Shown here: positions 54,420-63,956 of the stretch, piece by piece
Position numbering within the stretch: the first letter of the stretch is position 1
Layout of the letters: each line of letters starts with the position of its first letter
NCBI RefSeq assembly: GCF_025345565.1
Contig: NZ_CP054475.1
Span: forward strand, 1,952,448 to 2,016,447
DNA from: Thalassolituus hydrocarboniclasticus
Lineage (GTDB): Bacteria; Pseudomonadota; Gammaproteobacteria; Pseudomonadales; Oceanobacteraceae
Length of the DNA stretch: 64,000 nucleotides
Direction: 5' to 3'
Program-made: the position numbers and the translations under genes
Notes under the pieces: model-generated
Database searches by the model: none
Seen by the model: the letters and a program-made list of their open reading frames with translations, nothing else
What the model was told of the DNA's origin: nothing

Positions 54420-56060
54420 ATGCAACGTGAAGTAATGGAATATGACGTAGTGATCGTTGGCGGCGGCCCTGCAGGCCTGTCAACCGCATGTCGTATCAAG
54501 CAATTAGCCGAAACCGCCGGACAGGAACTGTCTGTATGTCTGGTTGAGAAAGGCTCCGAAGTTGGCGCTCATATCCTGTCCGGTGCGGTTATCGAAGACC
54601 GCGCACTGACCGAATTGTTCCCTGACTGGAAAGAAATGGGCGCCCCGCTCAACACTCCGGTTAAAGGCGACGAAGTTTACTTCCTGACCAGCAACGAAAA
54701 GTCGATCAAGACTCCACACTGGGCCATCCCTAAGCCGATGCACAACGATGGCAACTACATCGTTTCCCTGGGTAACGTATGCCGCTGGCTGGCCGAGCAG
54801 GCTGAAAACCTCGGCGTAGAGATCTACCCGGGCTTTACCGCCGCCGAATACATTGTTGAAGACGGCGCCATTAAAGGCATCGTGACCGGCGACATGGGCG
54901 TTGGCCACGACGGTCAGCCAAAAGATGAATACGTTCCGGGCATGGAGCTGCGTGCTAAATACACCGTATTCGCTGAAGGCTGTCGCGGTCACCTGGGCAA
55001 GCAGCTGATTGCTGAATACAAGCTGGATGAAGGCAAAGATCCGCAGCACTACGGTATCGGCATTAAAGAACTGTGGGATATCGACCCAGCCAAGCATGAC
55101 GAAGGCTTGGTGCTGCACGGTGCCGGCTGGCCGCTGAGCGAGTCCAAATCTTCCGGTGGTTTCTTCCTGTACCACGCAGAAAACAACCAGGTGGTTGTTG
55201 GTCTGATCACCGACCTGTCGTACAGCAATCCACACCTGAGCCCGTTCGATGAATTCCAGCGCATGAAGCATCACCCTGTGATCGCCAAATACCTGGACGG
55301 CGGCAAGCGCGTATCTTACGGTGCCCGCGCAATCGCCAAAGGCGGCTTGAACTGCCTGCCTAAGATGACCTTCCCGGGCGGTCTGGTTGTTGGTTGTGAT
55401 GCCGGCACCCTGAACTTCGCCAAGATCAAAGGTACTCACACTGCCATGAAGAGTGGCCTGGTGGCTGCTGAAGAGCTGTTCAAGGCTATTCAGGCTGGCC
55501 GTGCCAACGATGAAGTAACTGAATTCACCGCAGCCTTCGAAGCTTCCTGGGCTTATCAGGAACTGCACCGCAGCCGTAACTTTGGCCCGGCGATGCATAA
55601 GTTCGGCACATTCCTGGGCGGTGCTTTCAACTACATCGACCAGAATATCCTGCCGATGCCGTTCACTCTGCACGACACCACGCCAGATCATGCAACACTG
55701 AAGCCTGCGGCTGAGTGTCCGAAGATCGATTACCCGAAACCAGATGGCAAGCTGAGCTTCGCCAAGCTGGATTCTGTATTTATCGGTAACGTGAACCACG
55801 CCGAAGATCAGCCGTGCCACCTGAAGCTGAAAGACGCATCCATCCCACTGGCCGTCAATCTGCCAACCTGGGACGAGCCTGCGCAGCGCTACTGCCCTGC
55901 CGGCGTATACGAGATCGTCGAAGACGAGAACGGCAAGCGCTTCCAGATCAACTCACAGAACTGTGTTCACTGCAAAACCTGTGATATTAAAGATCCGTCT
56001 CAGAACATCACCTGGGTAACCCCGGAAGGTGCTGGCGGTCCGAACTATCCGAACATGTAA
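54420..56060 (+). CDS. Electron transfer flavoprotein-ubiquinone oxidoreductase
   Basis: Membrane-bound flavo/iron-sulfur enzyme that passes electrons from ETF to ubiquinone during fatty- and amino-acid oxidation. The 546-residue protein has an FAD motif VVIVGGGPAGLSTA (10-23), GCRGHLGKQL, a ubiquinone-binding region in the middle, and a C-terminal 4Fe-4S domain. The cluster Cys are CPAGVYE and CVHCKTCDIKDP, and the end is GGPNYPNM. CGAGGAGA is the ribosome site. Divergent from etfBA, which provides its electron donor; one regulator could control both sides. A terminator follows 9 bases after the stop. Confidence 0.97.
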   Translation: MQREVMEYDVVIVGGGPAGLSTACRIKQLAETAGQELSVCLVEKGSEVGAHILSGAVIEDRALTELFPDWKEMGAPLNTPVKGDEVYFLTSNEKSIKTPHWAIPKPMHNDGNYIVSLGNVCRWLAEQAENLGVEIYPGFTAAEYIVEDGAIKGIVTGDMGVGHDGQPKDEYVPGMELRAKYTVFAEGCRGHLGKQLIAEYKLDEGKDPQHYGIGIKELWDIDPAKHDEGLVLHGAGWPLSESKSSGGFFLYHAENNQVVVGLITDLSYSNPHLSPFDEFQRMKHHPVIAKYLDGGKRVSYGARAIAKGGLNCLPKMTFPGGLVVGCDAGTLNFAKIKGTHTAMKSGLVAAEELFKAIQAGRANDEVTEFTAAFEASWAYQELHRSRNFGPAMHKFGTFLGGAFNYIDQNILPMPFTLHDTTPDHATLKPAAECPKIDYPKPDGKLSFAKLDSVFIGNVNHAEDQPCHLKLKDASIPLAVNLPTWDEPAQRYCPAGVYEIVEDENGKRFQINSQNCVHCKTCDIKDPSQNITWVTPEGAGGPNYPNM

Positions 56061-56068
56061 CTTCGGAT

Positions 56069-56098
56069 AAAAAAAGGAGCCATACGGCTCCTTTTTTA
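56069..56098 (+). terminator. Terminator of the ETF-QO gene
   Basis: AGGAGCC / GGCTCCT stem with a 4-base loop; seven A before and six T after. Confidence 0.9.
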
Positions 56099-56153
56099 TT
56101 GCACAAAAAAATCCACGACCAACCTTCTTTACTGACCTGTAAACGCACCAGGC

Positions 56154-56672
56154 TCAGTTCAGGAAAAACGTTTGTCCGCCACTGATGACAAAGTAACGCT
56201 CATCCTCATCTGCAGCAGCCATCTCGGTCAGCTCATAAAAAGCATTACGTGAAAAACGCGCGTATAAATCCGCACGGATATTCACTTCCGGAATCAGCAC
56301 ATCATCCAGAAAGCTCATAATCAGCGGATGCTGCGAATTAATAGTCACCGTATCACCGGTATTGGTGATGGCGCGAATGTCTTCGCCATCCTGCTCAATC
56401 ATGACAATTAGCAGCGGCCGGTCTTCAACACGGATGCGCCATTTTTCGACCGGGGTCAGCAGGAAATATTCATCATTTTCTTTGCGCAGGATGCTGGCAA
56501 ATAAGCGCACCAGTTTTTCGCGTTTTATCTGCACACCTTCGTGCCACCAGGTCCCATCACGACGGATAACCATATCCATATCACCGGATAATTGCGGATG
56601 CCATTTTTCTACCGGTGGATACTGATTTTCGGCCTCAAGACCAAGCTGTTGCTGCAAGGCATTCAGATTCAT
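56154..56672 (-). CDS. DUF1285 protein
   Basis: A 172-residue cytoplasmic protein of the DUF1285 family, recognisable by PPVEKWHPQLSGDMDMVIRR, GTWWHEGVQIKR, LVRLFASILRKENDEYFL and LTPVEKWRIRVEDRPL. No function is known for the family. The ATG at 56672 has AAAGGGGG at good distance and forms TGATG with the stop of the radical SAM gene upstream, so the two are translationally coupled. The in-frame ATG at 56690 lies inside that gene and has no spaced ribosome site. Confidence 0.88.
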   Translation of the reverse strand: MNLNALQQQLGLEAENQYPPVEKWHPQLSGDMDMVIRRDGTWWHEGVQIKREKLVRLFASILRKENDEYFLLTPVEKWRIRVEDRPLLIVMIEQDGEDIRAITNTGDTVTINSQHPLIMSFLDDVLIPEVNIRADLYARFSRNAFYELTEMAAADEDERYFVISGGQTFFLN

Positions 56673-57556
56673 CACAACCCCCTTTGCCATTCCTGACGCA
56701 GGCGAATGCGCTCCGGATTATTTATCGCCATATCCAGCTGCGCCAGCATAGTTGCCTTGTCCGCGCCGAGCGTACCCTTTAACGGTAAATAATTAGACGC
56801 ATGGTCGCTGCGGAAAACTGTATTGGTTAATTCAAGATGAGCAATTAACGAGCGCAATTCCACAAACAGATCATGCTGATCCGGCAGCTGATAATTACCA
56901 TTAAAGCCCTCGACAACGCGCTGATCGCCGAGCGGATAGCTGACAATTAATGTTGAGAGAAAATCCGGCTGCGCCTCATTCATCAGCAGTGCAGAGTTGC
57001 GTGCATGCTGTTCACTGTAGGCAACGCCACCCATGCCATTCAGGATCATCACCGATGACTGAATGCCGGCCTGTTTTATTTTTAACAGCGCATCCAGCGT
57101 ACTCTGCCAGGTTTCGCCTTTTTTAATAAAGCCCAGCACCTCATCGTCACCACTTTCGGCGCCGACATAAAGAATACCAAGCCCCAGCTTGCGCAACTCA
57201 GCCATCTCTTCCGCCGATTTTTTACGGATATTGCGCGGCAGGCAATAAGCCCCCACCCGCTTAACCCAGGGCAGATGTTCTTTAATGGCCAGCAGGATAT
57301 TCGTAAGGCGGCGTACCGGCAGCACCATGGCATCGCCATCAGCCAGAAAGACTTTTTCAAAACGCGGACCCAGAGCAGCCGCCTGACGGATTTCATTCAG
57401 TACATCAGCTTCGTCACGGGCACGGAATTTTTTTTGCGGCTGAGTGTACATATCGCAGAAAGTACACTGATTCCACGAGCAGCCATTGGTGACTTGCAGA
57501 ATAAGGGAGCGGGCTTCGCTGGGTGGACGGAATACAGGTTCGATGTAGTTGAACAT
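56672..57556 (-). CDS. Radical SAM protein, function unknown
   Basis: A 294-residue radical SAM enzyme. The cluster motif is Cys-X4-Cys-X2-Cys (NGCSWNQCTFCDMY), one residue longer in the first gap than the common CX3CX2C. This spacing recurs in the group that starts RPPSEA-SLILQVT-GCSWN. Further TIM-barrel features are the glycine-rich FLADGDAMVLP, GILYVGAESGDDEVLGFIKKG (SAM ribose/methionine contacts) and MILNGMGG. There are no added SPASM or B12 domains. These proteins are often misnamed as coproporphyrinogen oxidase-like; the substrate is not known. Coupled to the DUF1285 gene. Confidence 0.85.
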   Translation of the reverse strand: MFNYIEPVFRPPSEARSLILQVTNGCSWNQCTFCDMYTQPQKKFRARDEADVLNEIRQAAALGPRFEKVFLADGDAMVLPVRRLTNILLAIKEHLPWVKRVGAYCLPRNIRKKSAEEMAELRKLGLGILYVGAESGDDEVLGFIKKGETWQSTLDALLKIKQAGIQSSVMILNGMGGVAYSEQHARNSALLMNEAQPDFLSTLIVSYPLGDQRVVEGFNGNYQLPDQHDLFVELRSLIAHLELTNTVFRSDHASNYLPLKGTLGADKATMLAQLDMAINNPERIRLRQEWQRGL

Positions 57557-57666
57557 AAACGATGTCTCAGCCGGAAATTAACAGAGTATCAGGTATTATC
57601 CCTGAAGCTGCGATCGCAGGACATATCATATGTTTTAAAAAGGAGGAGTACTGCGAATGCTAGAAA

Positions 57667-57752
57667 TGGTGCCCCGGGCCGGAGTCGAACCGGCACAGCC
57701 ATAGGCCGAGGGATTTTAAATCCCTTGTGTCTACCAATTTCACCACCGGGGC
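57667..57752 (-). tRNA. tRNA-Leu (anticodon TAA)
   Basis: 86 bases with encoded CCA. Acceptor GCCCCGG / CCGGGGC, anticodon loop TTTAAAA giving TAA, a class II variable arm (CGGCCTATGGCTG) and T-arm GGTTCGAGTCC. Last of the trio; its position matches leuZ of E. coli. Confidence 0.95.
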
Positions 57753-57793
57753 ATCTTGCCGCGCAGCTCGGCGAATGTCGGGATCACCGAATT

Positions 57794-57867
57794 TGGAGGC
57801 GCGAGCCGGAATCGAACCGGCATCGGCGGATTTGCAATCCGCAGCATAACCATTTTGCTATCGCGCC
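57794..57867 (-). tRNA. tRNA-Cys (anticodon GCA)
   Basis: 74 bases with encoded CCA, acceptor GGCGCGA / TCGCGCC, anticodon loop TTGCAAA giving GCA, discriminator U, T-arm GGTTCGATTCC. Middle gene, matching cysT. Confidence 0.95.
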
Positions 57868-57893
57868 GAGATTCATTGAATGCAATGAAAATT

Positions 57894-57969
<76 letters not shown>

Positions 57970-57982
57970 TTAAGTGCTGCGC

Positions 57983-58010
57983 ATTTTAAATGGAGCAGCC
58001 TGAGAGTCAA
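57983..58010 (-). promoter_or_regulatory. Promoter of the tRNA operon
   Basis: On the minus strand TTGACT (58005-58010), 16 bases, TAAAAT (57983-57988), then a GC-rich discriminator (GCGC), which is typical of stringently controlled stable-RNA promoters. Confidence 0.75.
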
Positions 58011-58044
58011 GTGTTTTTTCTTACTTTTTAAGCACTTAGACGAT

Positions 58045-58593
58045 TTATGCTTTGCCGCGCAGTTCCGGCCAGGCCGCACGCAGATAAACCAGCATGGACC
58101 AGATGGTCAGTACCGCAGCCAGATAAAGGGTCGCATAACCCGCTTCAATTAACAGCGGATGATCACCGGACGCCATCAGAATGGTAATAGAGGCCATCTG
58201 CAGCGCTGTTTTCACTTTGCCAACATAGCTCACGGCAATATTGGCCCGCTTGCCCAGCTCAGCCATCCACTCGCGCAGGGCTGAGATCACAATTTCCCGA
58301 CCAACGATAATGGAGGCCGGAATGGTCAGCCACATACTGGAAAAATGCTCAACCAACAGGACCAGTGCAACCGCAACAATCAGCTTATCAGCCACCGGAT
58401 CGAGAAAGGCACCCAGCGGCGTGGTCTGATTGAGCTTGCGCGCCAGATAGCCATCGAACCAGTCGGTAACGGCGGCGAGCGCAAACAATACGGCGGCACC
58501 GATTTTCCCGTCCGGGCCAAACCAGTAAAAACTGACCACCATCAGCGGAATCATCAGAATGCGGCTCAGGGTCAGTATGTTGGGCAAATTCAT
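58045..58593 (-). CDS. pgsA: CDP-diacylglycerol-glycerol-3-phosphate 3-phosphatidyltransferase
   Basis: Makes phosphatidylglycerophosphate, the committed step to phosphatidylglycerol and cardiolipin. It is an integral inner-membrane protein of 182 residues with about six helices. The CDP-alcohol phosphotransferase motif DG-X2-AR-X8-G-X3-D-X3-D is seen in DWFDGYLARKLNQTTP followed by LGAFLDPVADK. MNLPNILTLSRILMIPLMV is the usual N-terminus. It lies 15 bases after uvrC and before the tRNA trio, as in E. coli. Confidence 0.96.
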   Translation of the reverse strand: MNLPNILTLSRILMIPLMVVSFYWFGPDGKIGAAVLFALAAVTDWFDGYLARKLNQTTPLGAFLDPVADKLIVAVALVLLVEHFSSMWLTIPASIIVGREIVISALREWMAELGKRANIAVSYVGKVKTALQMASITILMASGDHPLLIEAGYATLYLAAVLTIWSMLVYLRAAWPELRGKA

Positions 58594-58608
58594 TAAAACG
58601 TATCTCCG

Positions 58609-60429
58609 TTACTCGCCGTGTAATTGCATGAATATCTGTTCGGCAAGTTTTTTACTAATGCCTGGAACCTTTTCCAACTCTTCGCGCGGTGCACTGCGCA
58701 TGTTTTTCAGACTGCCAAAATGCAGCAGCAGTTCACGCCGGCGCTTAGGCCCAACACCGGCCAGAGAATCCACATCCGACTGGCTGCGCGATTTTGCCCG
58801 GGCTTTACGATGCCCGGTAATGGCAAAACGGTGCGCCTCATCACGCACCCATTGCAGCAGACGGAATCCCTCATGATGGGCGTCGGGCATTATAGGTTGT
58901 GTGGCACCGGCTTCCCACAAGAATTCCCAGCCCGACTTACGGGTCTCTCCTTTTGAGATACCAAAGGCTGGCAATGAACTCAATTGCAGGCGCTGCAGCA
59001 CTTCCTGAATCCTGCCAATCTGGCCCTTGCCGCCATCAATCAACAGTAAGCCGGGTAAATCATCCTGCTCTTTCAGGCGTGTCAGATGGCGGGTGACCGC
59101 CTGCTCCAGTGCGGCATAATCATCACCGGCAACAACGCCTTTAATTGAGAAGCGCCGGTAGCGCTGTTTCATTAAACCTTCTTCGCCATACACTACACAG
59201 GATGCGTAGGTCGCCTCACCCTGCGAATGGCTGATATCAAAACACTCAATGCGTTTTGGCGGCTCGGCCAGATTCAGCAACTCTGCAACCTGACTGAGTT
59301 TATTCAGTGCTGCCTGATGACCGGAGATTTTCGTCTGCGCACCGGTGCGGGCATTCTCGCTGGCCATATGCAGCCATTTGCGGTTCTGCCCACGACCGCC
59401 ACGACTGTGCTGAACCCTTGCCTGACGGTGCAGGCGTAAAGCTTCCAGCAAAGGCTCAACATCTTCATCACCGACATCCACAACCAGGTCACGCGGAATG
59501 CCTTCAAGAGCATGGTCGGCCAGATAAAACTGACTGATAAAATCCAGCAATAACTGCTCATTACTTTCACCGGCCGGATTCTCCGGATAGTAATTTTTAC
59601 TCGCCACCAATCGTCCCTGGCGGAACGCCAGACGGTGAATGCAGAGAACATTCTGCCACTCAACAATAGCCCAGGCATCCGCTTCCCCCTGCCCGGCGTC
59701 GACAAACTGTTTTTCCTGAGTCTGGCGCAACAGCTCAATCTGATCGCGCAACGCGGCGGCTTTTTCAAAATCCAGGGTTTCAGCTGCTGCCAGCATCTGC
59801 GCCTGCAGCTCCTGCAGCAACTCCTGACTTTTACCCTGCAAAAACAGTGTCGCCTGGCGTACGCTTTGCTGGTAATCCTGCTGGCTGATTTTATTGACAC
59901 AGGGTGCAGAGCAGCGCTTGATTTCATATTGCAGGCAGGGCCGGCTGCGGTGATTGAAATAACTGTCTTCACAGGAGCGCAGTAAAAATAAGCGCTGCAG
60001 ATAATTCAGGGTGTCACGCGCCGCACCGGCATTCGGGTAAGGGCCAAACAAGCGGCCATCGCGGCGCTTTTTCCCCCGCCGGTACGCCAGCAGAGGGTAT
60101 TCGTGTTCTGACAGGTGAATAAAAGGATAAGACTTATCGTCTTTCAACAGAATGTTGTACTGCGGCTTGTGCTGTTTGATCAGCGTTTGCTCAAGCAGCA
60201 GCGCTTCCGCCTCGCTGGCGGTGACGGTTACTTCGACATGATGAATACGACTGACCAGCGCAACCGTCTTGCTGTTCAGTCCACGGGCACGGAAATAACT
60301 GGAAACACGGTTTTTAAGATTCTTGGCTTTGCCGACGTAAAGCAATTCATCGTCGGCTGCGAACATGCGGTAAACCCCGGCCCGCTGGGTCAGGGTCTGC
60401 AGAAATGCACTGATATCAAAGTCTGCCAT
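58609..60429 (-). CDS. uvrC: UvrABC nuclease subunit UvrC
   Basis: Makes both incisions in nucleotide-excision repair. The 606-residue protein has the GIY-YIG nuclease (about 14-95, GVYRMF, LLYVGKAKNLKNRVSSYF), a UVR domain that binds UvrB (about 200-235), an RNase H-like nuclease (ECFDISHSQGEATYAS near 395) and C-terminal helix-hairpin-helix repeats (LAGVGPKRRRELLLHFGSL, LEKVPGISKKLAEQIF). Length matches E. coli (610). Its ATG overlaps the uvrY stop by one base. Confidence 0.97.
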   Translation of the reverse strand: MADFDISAFLQTLTQRAGVYRMFAADDELLYVGKAKNLKNRVSSYFRARGLNSKTVALVSRIHHVEVTVTASEAEALLLEQTLIKQHKPQYNILLKDDKSYPFIHLSEHEYPLLAYRRGKKRRDGRLFGPYPNAGAARDTLNYLQRLFLLRSCEDSYFNHRSRPCLQYEIKRCSAPCVNKISQQDYQQSVRQATLFLQGKSQELLQELQAQMLAAAETLDFEKAAALRDQIELLRQTQEKQFVDAGQGEADAWAIVEWQNVLCIHRLAFRQGRLVASKNYYPENPAGESNEQLLLDFISQFYLADHALEGIPRDLVVDVGDEDVEPLLEALRLHRQARVQHSRGGRGQNRKWLHMASENARTGAQTKISGHQAALNKLSQVAELLNLAEPPKRIECFDISHSQGEATYASCVVYGEEGLMKQRYRRFSIKGVVAGDDYAALEQAVTRHLTRLKEQDDLPGLLLIDGGKGQIGRIQEVLQRLQLSSLPAFGISKGETRKSGWEFLWEAGATQPIMPDAHHEGFRLLQWVRDEAHRFAITGHRKARAKSRSQSDVDSLAGVGPKRRRELLLHFGSLKNMRSAPREELEKVPGISKKLAEQIFMQLHGE

Positions 60430-61076
60430 CAGGCGGTCGCCGTGGGATCCACCAGACCGTGGCGCATGGCCAGCAGAGTCAGCTCAACATCGCTGTCAAT
60501 CTCGAGTTTTTCGAAAATCCGGTAGCGGTAGCTGTTGACGGTTTTAGGGCTGAGGAACAGCTTTTCACTGATTTCAGCGACCTTCTGACAGCCAACAATC
60601 ATCAGTGTAATCTGCATTTCCCGCTCTGAAAGCTCATCAAAAGGTGACGTCTGATCCTGCTGAAATGGCTTTAACGCCATACGCTGAGCAATATCCGGAC
60701 TGATGTATTTCTGCCCGCTCTTTACCTTCATGATGGCGCGCAGCATCTCGTCTGCATCGGCACCCTTGGTGATATAGCCCGCCGCCCCGGCCTGCAACAG
60801 GCGTGTGGCATAAGGATTGTCATCACAGGCGGTGACCGCAATCACCTGAATTTCCGGATTATGACGCGTAATTTTGCGGGTGGCCTCAAGCCCACCAATA
60901 CCCGGCATGCGGATATCCATAAGAATAATGTCCGGTGAGTGCTCTTTGGCGAACTGAACCGCCTCCTCACCACTTGCTGCTTCACCGACTACTTCAATTC
61001 CCTTTGCGTCTGTCAGCAGACGAGAGATACCTGAGCGAACCAGCTCATGGTCATCGACAACCAGCACTTTAATCAA
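60429..61076 (-). CDS. uvrY: Response regulator UvrY/GacA
   Basis: DNA-binding response regulator of the BarA/UvrY (GacS/GacA) system, which activates the small RNAs that titrate CsrA/RsmA. The 215-residue protein has a receiver domain with Asp54 (LMDIRMPG), Asp8-Asp9 and Lys near 104, and a LuxR-type helix-turn-helix (FDELSEREMQITLMIVGCQ, SPKTVNSYRYRIFEKLEI). The uvrY-uvrC coupling is a hallmark of this regulator and distinguishes it from other NarL-family members. No sensor kinase is encoded nearby, as is usual. Confidence 0.95.
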   Translation of the reverse strand: MIKVLVVDDHELVRSGISRLLTDAKGIEVVGEAASGEEAVQFAKEHSPDIILMDIRMPGIGGLEATRKITRHNPEIQVIAVTACDDNPYATRLLQAGAAGYITKGADADEMLRAIMKVKSGQKYISPDIAQRMALKPFQQDQTSPFDELSEREMQITLMIVGCQKVAEISEKLFLSPKTVNSYRYRIFEKLEIDSDVELTLLAMRHGLVDPTATA

Positions 61077-61161
61077 GGGCCCACCCCGTTATTACATCAG
61101 TCTCAGCATTGCAGCACATCGTGGTACTGTCGTTGTTATTGGCGGAAATATAACAAACCGT

Positions 61162-63876
61162 TCACAGAGGGTACATTCGTTTTCTCTGCCAGGCGTATTT
61201 GAGTGGATTCAGGTTCTTACCCACCTCCACTACACCCTCGTCCATATTATGGTGCGCGCTGAAGCCCAGACGCTCCGCCAATTTCAGCATACCGCCGTTA
61301 TGCGGCAGTACAGTGCCGAAAATCTGCAGCACACCACGCTCGGTCAGATACTCAATAATGCCCTGCATCAGGCGCAGGCCCAGCCCCTCTCCGCGACAGT
61401 TGTCATCGATAATAACGGAGAATTCCGCCGCCACATCATCAGCATCGATATACACCCTTACCACGCCATACAACTCACCTTCACGCAGTGCGACAAAGGC
61501 CATTTCCCGGTCATAATCAATCTGCGTGAAGCGCGCAAGTTCCCGGTGATCAAACTGGCGGCGTGCCGAGAAGAACCTCAGGCGCAGCGATTCCGGGCTC
61601 AGGCGCTGATAGAAACGCTCCAGCGCCGGTTCGTCTTCAGCACGGATCGGGCGCACATCGTAGGCATGACCATTGCGGCTTTCATACTGGCTTTCCAGCT
61701 CTTTCGGATACGGCATGATGGCACTACGGGCCGGATGGCCCACCTCGCCTGCCACACCAATCACCATATAGCGACCCACCTGACGGCGGATGGCATTCAC
61801 CTCAAAGCCCGCCATCCACGGATGATTGAGCGCCATGTGCGACAACGCGACCAGCCAGCGCTCAAGCGTTACCAGTTCACGCTCAATGTTGTCGGAACGC
61901 TCACTCAGCACCTGATAAAAATGGCTGCGTTTGATCAGCTTTTCCGCCAGATTGGCATTCAGCGGCGGCAGCGCCACCTGACGATCCACCAGAATATCAG
62001 CGGTGGAGCCGCCACCACCAAAGAACAGATACGGGCCGATTTCAGAATCACGGCCAATACCAAAAGAAAACTGCAGATTATCCAGAGCCCTGTGCATGGT
62101 TTGCAGGGTGTAACCCAGCACCGGGCTGTTCGGGAAAGCTACAGCAATCTTGCCTTCCAGATCCTCGGCTGCATTGGTGACATCCTCAATGGTTTTCAGC
62201 TCACGCGCCACCGAGCGCAGACGCTCGCGCGGGTTGTTACCGTAAGCAAAGGGATAGAGATAGTCGCGGTGGTGTACCCGCAATACCCAGGGGCCTTTAA
62301 CCTCTTCCGCGACATTCAGCAACTCCGACAGCGAAGCGCGGTAGCGGTTTTCCGCACAGGAGAAACCATAGGCATTGAGCAGGTCCCAGGCCTGATCCGG
62401 CAGCAGGTAATCGCCGGGGCGATGGACCGCCAGAATGGCTTTGTCGACTTCGGTATGCACAGAAGAAATCGGAATCTCGAGACTCTCCGGCGTCTCACGC
62501 AGCAGATCCTGAGTGCGCTGATGCTGCACCATGTACATATAGGATTTGATGGCATTATCCGGTGTATCGAAGGTCGGAATGCCATGCTGGTCGAAACATT
62601 CACGCGCTGCTTCCACCGAATACTCCCCCATCCAGCTGGTCAGCACGCTCTTATTACTGTGCTGGGCAATCTTGACCAGCGTTTCGGCATTGGCCAGCGG
62701 ATCTGACCCCAGACTCGGGATGTAAATAACCAGCAGTGCATCAACCTGCTTGTCACGCAACAGAGTGTTGGCAACCGCCGCCAGCTGCTGCGGCTTCAGC
62801 TCCGGATTCAGCAATACCGGATTATCGGTTTTCACATATTCGGGCAGCAGGCTGCGCAAATGGGTGCGAGTGTCCTCAGACAAAGTGGCCAGGCGTCCCT
62901 TGTCGTGCAGCAGCCGGTCCATCGCCAGAATGGCCGGGCCGCGCCCATTGGCAATGATCGCCAGGCGTGGACCAAAGCTTTCGCGGCGACGACTCAGCGC
63001 ATCGACGCAATCAAACAATTCATCGGTGGCTGACACCCGCAATACACCAGCACGGGCCAGGGTTTCGTCCACCAGAGCATCGCGCGAGCGCAGCCCCTTC
63101 GGGCTGGTAATGCGGTTTAACGGATTCTCCTGAAAGCGGTTGCTCTTAACCGCCAGCACCAGCTTATGCCGGGAGGCTGCACGCAAGGCACGGATCAGCG
63201 CCTTACCAGAGCCGATTTCATCCAGCTGAATCAACAAGGTACGCACCTGCGGCTCTTGTACGATGTAATCGATCAGATCTGGCAGCGTCACATCCTGACT
63301 CTTGCCCAGTGTCAGTACGTGAGAAAAGCCAATATTACGACTGAAGGCCCAATCCATCACGCCGGAGGCCAGCGTCCCGGACTGGCCAACATAGGCAATC
63401 TGACCACTGCGTACCGGTACGTGCAGGAAGCTGGCATTCAGCTTGCGCCCCGGGATAACCATGCCGAGGCAATCCGGACCGAGAATTCGCATCCGGGTTT
63501 GCTGGATGACCTGATTCAGACGGTCGGACGATGGCCGGAACTGCCAGGAGCGGGTCCGGGCAATTCCGCCGGTCAGCAGCATGGCTGCACCAATATTTTT
63601 GCTGTGCAGTTGCTTGATAATCTTCGGTACCGTTTCCGCAGGCGTACAGATAATGGCCAGATCCACCGGACCATCAATTTGCCCGATACGTGACAACGCC
63701 GGAATGCCGTACACCTCTTTATAGCCACGTGAGTTCACCGGAATGATCACGCCGGGGTATTCGCCATTAACCAGATTGCGCACAATGGCGCCACCAAGAC
63801 TGCCGACCCGCTCAGAAGCACCGATAACAGCAATGGTTTTAGGCTGGAAAAATAATTCGAGAGAGCGGGTTCCCAT
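61162..63876 (-). CDS. Pat/PatZ-type protein: acyl-CoA synthetase (NDP-forming) fused to GNAT acetyltransferase
   Basis: A 904-residue fusion with the layout of YfiQ/Pat lysine acetyltransferases, which inactivate acetyl-CoA synthetase by acetylation. Domains in order: CoA-binding Rossmann (about 8-130, IAVIGASERVGSLGG), succinyl-CoA-ligase-like parts (about 150-460), an ATP-grasp-like region (about 480-690), and a GNAT domain at about 735-890 (DVRPIRAEDEPALERFYQRLSPESLRLRFF; acetyl-CoA site GEGLGLRLMQGI). Length is near E. coli PatZ (886). The start at 63876 has AAGGATGATCCTT upstream, giving AAGGA at 5-9 bases. It is separate from uvrY (85-base gap). Confidence 0.92.
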   Translation of the reverse strand: MGTRSLELFFQPKTIAVIGASERVGSLGGAIVRNLVNGEYPGVIIPVNSRGYKEVYGIPALSRIGQIDGPVDLAIICTPAETVPKIIKQLHSKNIGAAMLLTGGIARTRSWQFRPSSDRLNQVIQQTRMRILGPDCLGMVIPGRKLNASFLHVPVRSGQIAYVGQSGTLASGVMDWAFSRNIGFSHVLTLGKSQDVTLPDLIDYIVQEPQVRTLLIQLDEIGSGKALIRALRAASRHKLVLAVKSNRFQENPLNRITSPKGLRSRDALVDETLARAGVLRVSATDELFDCVDALSRRRESFGPRLAIIANGRGPAILAMDRLLHDKGRLATLSEDTRTHLRSLLPEYVKTDNPVLLNPELKPQQLAAVANTLLRDKQVDALLVIYIPSLGSDPLANAETLVKIAQHSNKSVLTSWMGEYSVEAARECFDQHGIPTFDTPDNAIKSYMYMVQHQRTQDLLRETPESLEIPISSVHTEVDKAILAVHRPGDYLLPDQAWDLLNAYGFSCAENRYRASLSELLNVAEEVKGPWVLRVHHRDYLYPFAYGNNPRERLRSVARELKTIEDVTNAAEDLEGKIAVAFPNSPVLGYTLQTMHRALDNLQFSFGIGRDSEIGPYLFFGGGGSTADILVDRQVALPPLNANLAEKLIKRSHFYQVLSERSDNIERELVTLERWLVALSHMALNHPWMAGFEVNAIRRQVGRYMVIGVAGEVGHPARSAIMPYPKELESQYESRNGHAYDVRPIRAEDEPALERFYQRLSPESLRLRFFSARRQFDHRELARFTQIDYDREMAFVALREGELYGVVRVYIDADDVAAEFSVIIDDNCRGEGLGLRLMQGIIEYLTERGVLQIFGTVLPHNGGMLKLAERLGFSAHHNMDEGVVEVGKNLNPLKYAWQRKRMYPL

Positions 63877-63956
63877 AAGGAATGATCCTTAAGTTTAGTT
63901 TGCGTAAATACTGGCCCTATATACACTGGGCGGACAAAAGACAAAAACTACCTCAT

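Noticed and set aside
54504-55820. 438-residue open frame opposite the ETF-QO gene
   Set aside because: Shadow of a highly conserved, well-coded gene; no start signal and no recognisable domain.
57608-57619. 12-base palindrome CTGCGATCGCAG
   Set aside because: Single copy, short and near a gene start; it could be chance, and no second site supports a function.
61249-62706. 485-residue open frame opposite the Pat-type gene
   Set aside because: Antisense shadow caused by codon bias; the product has no domain character.
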